Origin: Henckelia pumila
Lineage: Eukaryota; Streptophyta; Magnoliopsida; Lamiales; Gesneriaceae
NCBI RefSeq assembly: GCF_033568475.1
Contig: NW_027331831.1
Span: 4,278,001 to 4,342,000 of the forward strand
DNA: 64,000 bases
Direction of reading: 5' to 3'
Part shown: positions 57,420-64,000 of the stretch, in pieces
Layout of the letters: each line of letters starts with the position of its first letter
Numbering within the stretch: position 1 is the stretch's first letter
The notes under the pieces: generated by a model
What the model was told of the DNA's origin: nothing
What the model saw: the letters and a program-made list of their open reading frames with translations, nothing else
The model's database searches: none
Position numbers and translations under genes: made by a program

Positions 57420-58930
57420 AATTCAAGGGGTTTTATACTAAGACACTGGATTCGATACGCCTGGTGTAGGTGCTCCAATACTCTGACACGAGACACGTGT
57501 AATAATAAGGAAAATGGCTATTATTTGCTGAGTTGGAAGATTCTTCGGTGTGTAAAATAAAATAAAATTTTCAAAAAGTAGAAAATAAATAAATTTATTG
57601 TTTTAACAAATATCATTTTTCCTATTTCAAACGAAAAATAAAAACAAATCATTTTTCCAAGAAACAATGTTGTAGTAAAAGCTTCTTTATCCGAACTAGA
57701 GCGAGTTTGGTTGGAAAAGTCAACAGATTAAAATTTAAATTTTTTTAAAAAAAAACAAATATCTTGTTTTGTTACAAAAGTTAGTTTCGCTTTCGCAGGA
57801 CTATAATTTACGTTTTTTTTTACTTCTACTTCTTTAAAAAAAAAATACAAAAACAAAAGTGTTTGAAAATACTAAAACTGACTTTTTCTTTAATAAAAAT
57901 ACTTTAAAAGGGTGTTATTGCTTAACTATTGTTTAAGCTACAACTCCAGTTTCTAATTAATCTCACCCTAATTCATAGTTATTTTAACTTTTTTTTATAT
58001 GTATAAGATAAAGCTTTAAAAAAATTCAAATACTAACATTTTTCCAAAAACGCGGTTCTAAAACATTGGTATTTCTATACTTATTTTTGCCTACAGACAG
58101 ACTATATATTAATTAATGCGTTGTGATATCTGCGCGATTACTCTAAATCTGAACCATAAATTGAAATTAGATGAAAATACAAAATATTTTAGAACCAACA
58201 AATTGAAGATAATGATTTTTTTGTAACCCAATTAGTATATTTGAATTTTATTTTCTTTCTTTCTTTAGAAAATCGTGGAAAAGATTACATTAATAATAAG
58301 ATAAACACGAGTTTTATGAGATGCATGTGATAAAAGATGGATAAAATGTTAGCATAAGAATAATATTTTATTGATCTGACATAGTCAAATTAAAATTGGA
58401 TTTACTATTATTCTAACACAAACACGACCAATAATAAGATTGTGTATATTCACCAACTCTATTAATGAGGGGATAATAACCAACAAAAAGTATAAAAGCA
58501 CGTTCATAGGTCACGTTTGTTGTGTTAATTTCTTTGGACTTATCTATGCACATAACAAGCTGTGGGGATTCCGGGAATGGCACATTTATTGCAGATTTCG
58601 TGAATTTTATTATGGGTGGATTTTGAGGTATTGTATCTTTGTTATTATTTTCTGGTCCTATTTGTTTAGGTTGTATTTCTTTTCTTTTCTTTTCTTTTTT
58701 TGACGAGATATTTTTTTTTTTTTTTATCTTGTCACAATCATGTAGTTCGGCTTTCATATTTAGTATCATTTTTCTATACTTTTTTTACCATTATCCATGT
58801 TAAATTAATGCCATTAATTATAAGTACAATTTTTTTTATCATATTAAAATCTTCATTAAATATAAATTTACTTTTCTAAACACTTTTAAAATTTGTGTGA
58901 AAATACACGCAAGCCTATATAAAATAGAAT
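57420..58930. other. intergenic DNA, promoter side of the TDBD gene
   Basis: AT-rich with A and T runs. No gene, RNA or bounded repeat recognised apart from a (TA)n run starting at about 58942. Confidence 0.5.
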
Positions 58931-58939
58931 ATGTTTTAG

Positions 58940-58974
<35 letters not shown>

Positions 58975-58981
<7 letters not shown>

Positions 58982-59107
58982 TTGATATCACGCACTCTAG
59001 TGTGCATTATTTTCGTGTGGGTTTTAGTGATTTATAGCAAAAATAAAACACGAAAAGTTGCTCACGAAAATTATGCACACTAAAGTGCGTGATATCAAAA
59101 CTATATA
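58975..59107. mobile_element. foldback MITE 1 of the 59-kb cluster
   Basis: Arms of about 45 bp (TAGTTTTGATATCACGCACT… and …AGTGCGTGATATCAAAACTA) are nearly perfect inverted repeats within a (TA)n tract. Confidence 0.88.
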
Positions 59108-59283
59108 TAAATTTTCAGCTGCCAAACCAATGATACCCAATTCATCCCCGGCAACTAAAACCCGGTAGTGGATTTTAGTGATACGAAATTTTTTTTTAAA
59201 AAAAAAACAACTAAAATCCGGTAGTGGGTTTTAGTGGTCGGGGACGAGTTGGGCAGGAATGGTTGGGCAACTGAAAATTACTA
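59108..59283. mobile_element. foldback MITE 2 of the 59-kb cluster
   Basis: Arms open AAATTTTCAGCTGCCAAACC and close …GGTTGGGCAACTGAAAATTA. The inner part has CTAAAACCCGGTAGTGG and its complement around an A/T-run loop. Bounded by TA dinucleotides on each side. Confidence 0.85.
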
Positions 59284-59298
59284 TATATATATATATAT

Positions 59299-59469
59299 AG
59301 TAACACCTACACCCTAGGGTGCAGAGTTTTTCGTGAGTGTAAAAAAAAATGATCACCTGCACCCTAGGTGCAGGGTTTTTTGTGAGCGACTACTAAAACC
59401 CGATACCGGGTTTTTAGTGCTTTTTTTTTACACTCACGAAAAACTCTGCACCCTAGGGTGCAGGTGATC

Positions 59470-59477
<8 letters not shown>
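59299..59477. mobile_element. foldback MITE 3 of the 59-kb cluster
   Basis: Outer arms carry ACACCCTAGGGTGCAGAGTT… and …AACTCTGCACCCTAGGGTG within (TA)n. The centre repeats a shorter version of the arm (CACCTGCACCCTAGGTGCAGG) and a CTAAAACCCGATACCGGG palindrome, which suggests a rearranged or nested copy. Confidence 0.85.
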
Positions 59478-59506
<29 letters not shown>

Positions 59507-59789
59507 TATTTTATTTCTATTTTATTAAAGTTGAGGGGCTGGTGACCAACCATTCTTTTAATTAGCCCTGCACTATATATTTAATTACAATAATGTTATT
59601 TTATTTTGTCTATTAATAACTACTTATTTACGAAAATTTTATTCTCATAATTTTTTTTTTGTTTTTTATGGATATTTGTTTCAAAAATGTTATTTTTTAT
59701 TTCACTATTTATTATTATTATTTATTACTTTCAGTTACAAATTGAACAGTAAAAAGCAAGCAACACGTGTATCGGGATACTATATGAGA

Positions 59790-60214
59790 AGTTTTAAGCT
59801 GCCCAAAAAATTTATGCCCACTTCATCCCCGACCACTAAAACCCGATGCCGGGTTTTAATTGTTTTCGTTTTTGATTTTTCGCACCACTAGAACCCAGCA
59901 CCGGGTTTTAATGGTCGGGCATGAAGTAAGCATCATTTTTTGGGAAAAAAGATCCTCTGTTGTGGAGAGAGAAACAACACATGATATTGTGCATTGAATA
60001 GTCTTCTGTAATTCATATCACAAGATTAAATAATTAATTATTTAATTAATTACACACATGAAAATTCATATCACAAGATTAAATAATTAATTATTTAATT
60101 AATTACACACATGAAATATTAAAATAATGTCTATTTTAATGCACAGTTTCATGTGATGTTTCTCTCTCCACATCAGAGGATCCGGATCCATTTTTTGGGC
60201 AGCTGAAAATTTAT
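59790..60214. mobile_element. foldback MITE 4, interrupted by an inner element
   Basis: The left arm has TTTTAAGCTGCCCAAAAAAT and CACTAAAACCCGATGCCGGG; the right arm has …CCGGGTTTTAATGGTCGGGC and, after the inner insertion, TTTTTTGGGCAGCTGAAAAT. It shares the GCTGCC…CTAAAACCCG design with MITE 2. The right arm is cut by the element at 59945-60188. Confidence 0.85.
59945..60188. mobile_element. inner MITE with perfect 11-bp TSD
   Basis: The direct repeats CATTTTTTGGG at 59934-59944 and 60189-60199 are identical. Inside are inverted ends GATCCTCTGTTGTGGAGAGA… and …TCTCTCCACATCAGAGGATC. A 9-11-bp TSD fits Mutator-like elements. It also holds a two-copy ~52-bp direct repeat (60013-60064 and 60065-60116). 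Confidence 0.88.
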
Positions 60215-60380
60215 CTATCTATATATATATGGGTTTTTCGGATGTTGCATTATTAAATATCTGAATCGTAATAATAAATTATTTGAAATACTTAAGCATT
60301 TAATCCAGTTATTCTTTGTTTTTTCAAACATTTGAGAATTAAGAATTGATTTGAGAGGCCAAATGCCGATGGTCGTGTAG

Positions 60381-60935
60381 CAAGTGTTTTCGGAACCGGA
60401 CCGGACCGGCCGGTTCGACCGGTCGCCGGTCGCCAGACCGGTCCGGTCTAACACCAAAAATCAAAAAATTGGTCCAACCGATCAGAACCGGTCAAGAACC
60501 GGTTGGACCTGCCAAAAACCGAAAAACCGGTTGAATCGATTTTTCGAATTTTTATTTATTTATTTTTTGAAAATTTAAATTTTTTTATTTTAAACCTTAG
60601 ATTTAATATTTTTATATATAAATACATTATTATTTGAAATTTTTACTTCATTTAAAAAAATATTTTAATAATTATTGGTTTTTTTAAAAATAAATAATTT
60701 ATTATTTAAATAATTTATAACTATAATTGATATTTTAAATATATTTACATATTTATTTAGCTTTTAAACTATGTTAAATATATATTTTATGTTTATTTAT
60801 ATAATTTTTGAGTTTTTAAAATTCCAAAATATATTATTTATTATATTAAATTTTATAAACGGTTTTCCGGTTCGACCGGTTGAATCATTTTTTTAAGTAA
60901 ATTGGTTCGATCATCGGTCCGATTATGAAAACACT
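60381..60935. mobile_element. hAT-like MITE, CCGGTT family, second copy
   Basis: Left tip CAAGTGTTTTCGGAACCGG, right tip …GATTATGAAAACACT. The imperfect 8-bp flanks TCGTGTAG and ACGTATAG are a decayed TSD. CCGGTTCGACCGG-rich subterminal parts and an AT-rich middle match the element that split the DEFL gene at 7674-8259. Confidence 0.82.
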
Positions 60936-61243
60936 ACGTATAGCGAAGTGAGTTTAAATCTCTCACCTCATTAGAGGGCGTTAACACACACATTGTATAT
61001 GTATTATGAAATGTTAATTTATCAAGATGATTTATATATACATAAAAATTTTTTAAATTAATATTCAATTAGAATAATATTTACAACCGATAATATTAAG
61101 TAAAATTTGATTTCTTATAATCATGAAGTAAATTTTGTATCTTTTTTGTGATGTTGAATGTAGTTGAAATTTATTAACAAATATCACAATTATATACAGA
61201 AAACATATGAAATTAAAATCATGATCATTTTATTGACTTCAAT

Positions 61244-61809
61244 CTATACATGTCAAAACGAGTCGGTGGGGCGGGGCGGCCCGCCATTTGGGCGGGCCTC
61301 CAAATGCTCAACTCAACCCAATCCGCCTTGGGCCACGGGTTGGGCGGGCCGGCTCGCCTAATTTTTTATTAATTTTTTTAAAAATAAATGTTAGTTTTTT
61401 AATTAAAAAAATTATAAAAACACTTGAAATTCTAAAAAAATGAAAAATAAAATTTAATCAAATAGTTTAATTGATATTAGAAAGTATTACTATGAAAAAT
61501 TAATAATATATAAAATTAATTAGTAAAAGAAAATATGAAAAAATAAAAAAATACTAAATATTTAATTATCATCAAAATTCATTCCAAATAAGTTCAATAA
61601 AACTAAAAAATATATGTATAAAAAACACTAAAAAAATACAATTTTTCCAAAATAAAAAATAAAAAATTGGCGGGCCAGCCCGCCCTAACCCGCGCGGGCT
61701 CAGCCCGTTTGGCCCGCCTCCAAATGGGTTAAGATTTGCCCAACCCAACCCAACCCATTTTTATGGCGGAGCGGGCTGGCCCGCGAGTTCAGCCCATTTT
61801 GACAAGTCT
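61244..61809. mobile_element. MITE with GGCGGGC-rich ends, hAT-like
   Basis: Tips CTATACATGTCAAAACGAG and …CCCATTTTGACAAGTCT are inverted repeats. The flanks ACTTCAAT (61236-61243) and ACTTCAAC (61810-61817) are an 8-bp TSD with one change. The ends are packed with GGGCGGGCC/GGCCCGCC words around an AT-rich core without coding capacity. Confidence 0.82.
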
Positions 61810-61817
61810 ACTTCAAC

Positions 61818-63514
61818 CTACGAACTATTTATATTCGGAAATGAACAAATATATGTTAAATCAAAAACATCATTCAGAATACAGATACAAACTCAACACC
61901 TACAATGGAAATGTGTCTTAGATCTAAGATAAATAAAATCAAGGCAAATCTTCCTGTTTTCTTGTCCAAAACAGGCCAACCAACTTTCGTGATCCATTTG
62001 GGTAGGAAATAATGATATGTTCAATGTCAATTAACACGTTATCTTGATTATGATATTTTATAAAATAAATAAGATTCAAATTTTAGTATATATTTGTATC
62101 AATTAACAAACGTTAAATCTGATCCATACCATTATAAACAAAGAATTGAAAATCAAAATTGTTTCATCGCAAAGCCAAGTCTTGAACACTACATAAAAAG
62201 AAATAGATTATAATTACATTTATTCATTTTTGAATGAATGCTAAAAAGAGAAAACACCACAAGATTCTTATCCAACTTGGAATCAATTTGACGACATTAG
62301 TTAAAGTTATCATATGATTGATTTGCACATAAAAACCATCAGTGTGTTATGGATCTAGGTTCTAATACATCAACCATTTGCGTTTTTACTTTGTTCATAA
62401 ACAGCTGTAATATATTTATTATATTCAAATACCTAAAAAAAAATTGTGAATGTTGTAAAAATCTAAAATCAAAAAATATATCAAAATATACATAATTTCA
62501 TAACAATAAGATATCATATAAAACTTGCTTTAAAAAAATAAATTATATAAAACATTATGACAAAATTTTAAAACACAAAGAAAATAATCGTAATGAAAAA
62601 AAAAAAAAAAACAGTTTGGTATGATTCTGTGAAACAATAACTTGTGAATTACAAATTGGCGTCTCACTTTTTTATCAATGACAAACCAAACTATCTATAC
62701 TAAAGTTAAGGATTTATTTCAATTGATTTCATTGCATTTTTCTTTAAAACTGCAAATCATTAAAACATATTTATTATAATTTTAATTAAATTTTAAATTA
62801 TTTGTGTGTAAATCAGTGGCTAGTGATAAATAAAAGAATTTATCTGAGAGTTAACAACAAGTGATAAATGGATTCTAAATTCCTAACTTATTTTTATGCT
62901 CAAGTATTTTAAAAGAAACGTTATTTATTTGGACAGCCGAAGGGAATAAAGAACTCTTTCAAAAATATAGATCAAAATTATTTTTTTTAATAATATGATT
63001 CCAAAATTGAAACCAGCATCAATTCCCATAATATGATTATAATTTTTTTTTTATAAAAACGATACCGTACAAGCCCAATACTGAAATTAAAATTTAAATA
63101 ATAACGATGTCTTAATATATCAAATGATTCCATATAATCTAACTAATTTATTTATATCAATTAAATTTAATTATGATTTTCATTAATAAAAATTAAATTT
63201 ATCGTTCACATTACACGTACATATTAAAATTTTATCTCACGAGTCCAGCGGAGCTTTACAGTTTAAAAGAATAAAAAATAATTTCAGTAAAAAAAGAATA
63301 AATTTCAGTAAAAAAATATGCGCCTCGATTGCCCGAAAATAACCAAGTATGAGATCTAATTCACATCAAGCTGAGACATTACATACTTACATATGATAAC
63401 GGACCCGCGATACATGCCAAAGGAAATGTATATGAAAGCATGCACAAGATTCTCTACAAGTAAAAAATCAGCAAATGCACATAGAAAGCGCGAAAAGCTA
63501 AGTCGAGCCACCCC
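61818..63514. other. intergenic DNA, nothing recognised
   Basis: AT-rich, many homopolymer runs. The right end probably includes the 3'UTR of the minus-strand gene beginning at 63515. Confidence 0.5.
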
Positions 63515-64000
63515 TCAATATAGCAGCTCCTCGAAAACAGGATCAACGCTTTGTCCCCACTTCCCATGGTACAGTTCGAGGAGCTTTTCAGCTGGTGTTA
63601 TGCCTGCATGAGGTGTTTTTAGAACGAAATATGAAACAAAATCGATATCATTCAAAGCCAACGAGTGATGCACGTTAAAAAAATGAAGCAGAAAATACAA
63701 GTGGAGGATGTCCTTGTCCAAATGTTGAGCGATGAACTCGGTTTTAGAAATAAGGTTAGATAATCTCGAGGAGTTTCTGAGTTTTGAGTTAGGGTCACTT
63801 TTTTTAATTGCCCATCATAGATTGTTCGACACTTCTGCAATGGATCCCATGTGATCATGCAAAGTGACATAACAGTGATATAACCTACTCAATTCAGAAG
63901 TAAAAGTTTGCAATGCAACTAAAGATATATGAACTCGCGAGCTTACCAGTTTTAACCACTTCACTCACTTCATTTAGGAAATTGGTCTCCTTAAAGCCTC
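63515..64000 (-). CDS. 3' end of an unidentified gene (leaves window)
   Basis: On the minus strand an open frame from about 63775 to the stop at 63515 ends in PVFEELLY and includes [19 protein letters not shown]. It is helical-looking and has no motif I recognise. A further exon may occupy 64000-63947, where a frame reading [17 protein letters not shown] meets a good donor ACTG|GTAAGCTC. Its phase (one leftover base) does not match the best acceptor I could see near 63783, so the junction is unresolved. It may be a real gene whose body lies to the right, or a fragment. Confidence 0.4.

Noticed and set aside
58440-58769. Opposite-strand open frames near 58.4-58.8 kb
   Set aside because: Low-complexity Lys/Phe-rich translations of A/T runs, no domain and no splice context.

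Overview
The window is nuclear DNA from a flowering plant, most likely a eudicot. The evidence is AT-rich intergenic DNA, GT-AG introns, plant-type genes (MCTP, plastid/mitochondrial-type GPX, JMJ17-type KDM5, TDBD protein, defensin-like peptides) and plant transposons (Ty1/copia, a Ty3/gypsy-like solo LTR, L1-like LINEs, hAT/Mutator-like MITEs). An asterid is my guess; nothing in the sequence proves it.

Layout. 1-3.7 kb: the 5' part of a copia element (minus strand, running off the left edge) beside the RNase H/3' LTR remnant of another copia element (plus strand). 4.7-13.7 kb: a small defensin-like (DEFL) locus. It holds one intact two-exon gene (5631-6041) behind three tandem copies of a ~230-bp repeat, a second copy (7647-9211) whose signal-peptide exon is split by a hAT-like MITE, and a 3' fragment of a third copy (13506-13720). 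A copia RT remnant and a 2.5-kb solo LTR with a perfect 5-bp target duplication lie between the last two. 14.7-15.9 kb: two MITE/foldback elements. 18.7-21.8 kb: an intron-less MCTP coding region with an apparent 5'UTR intron. 22.7-23.0 kb: an organelle-like patch. 23.5-25.8 kb: a six-exon glutathione peroxidase with an N-terminal targeting extension. 26.1-27.5 kb: decayed MITEs.

27.9-51.2 kb: one 33-exon minus-strand gene for a KDM5/JMJ17-type histone H3K4 demethylase (1844 aa by my exon model). Every junction is in phase and the Fe(II) and 2-oxoglutarate residues are intact. Its introns carry four 5'-truncated LINE copies, a 34-bp minisatellite and a short solo-LTR-like element. 53.0-57.4 kb: a minus-strand gene for a Tify-domain-binding-domain (TDBD) protein. 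58.9-61.8 kb: a dense cluster of nested foldback elements and MITEs. 63.5-64 kb: the 3' end of an unidentified minus-strand gene that leaves the window.

The genes do not form an operon-like unit. KDM5 and TDBD proteins are both probably nuclear regulators, and MCTP and GPX are housekeeping/stress functions. The most unusual region is the DEFL locus, with its 10-cysteine pattern, duplicated upstream repeats and transposon-broken paralogues.
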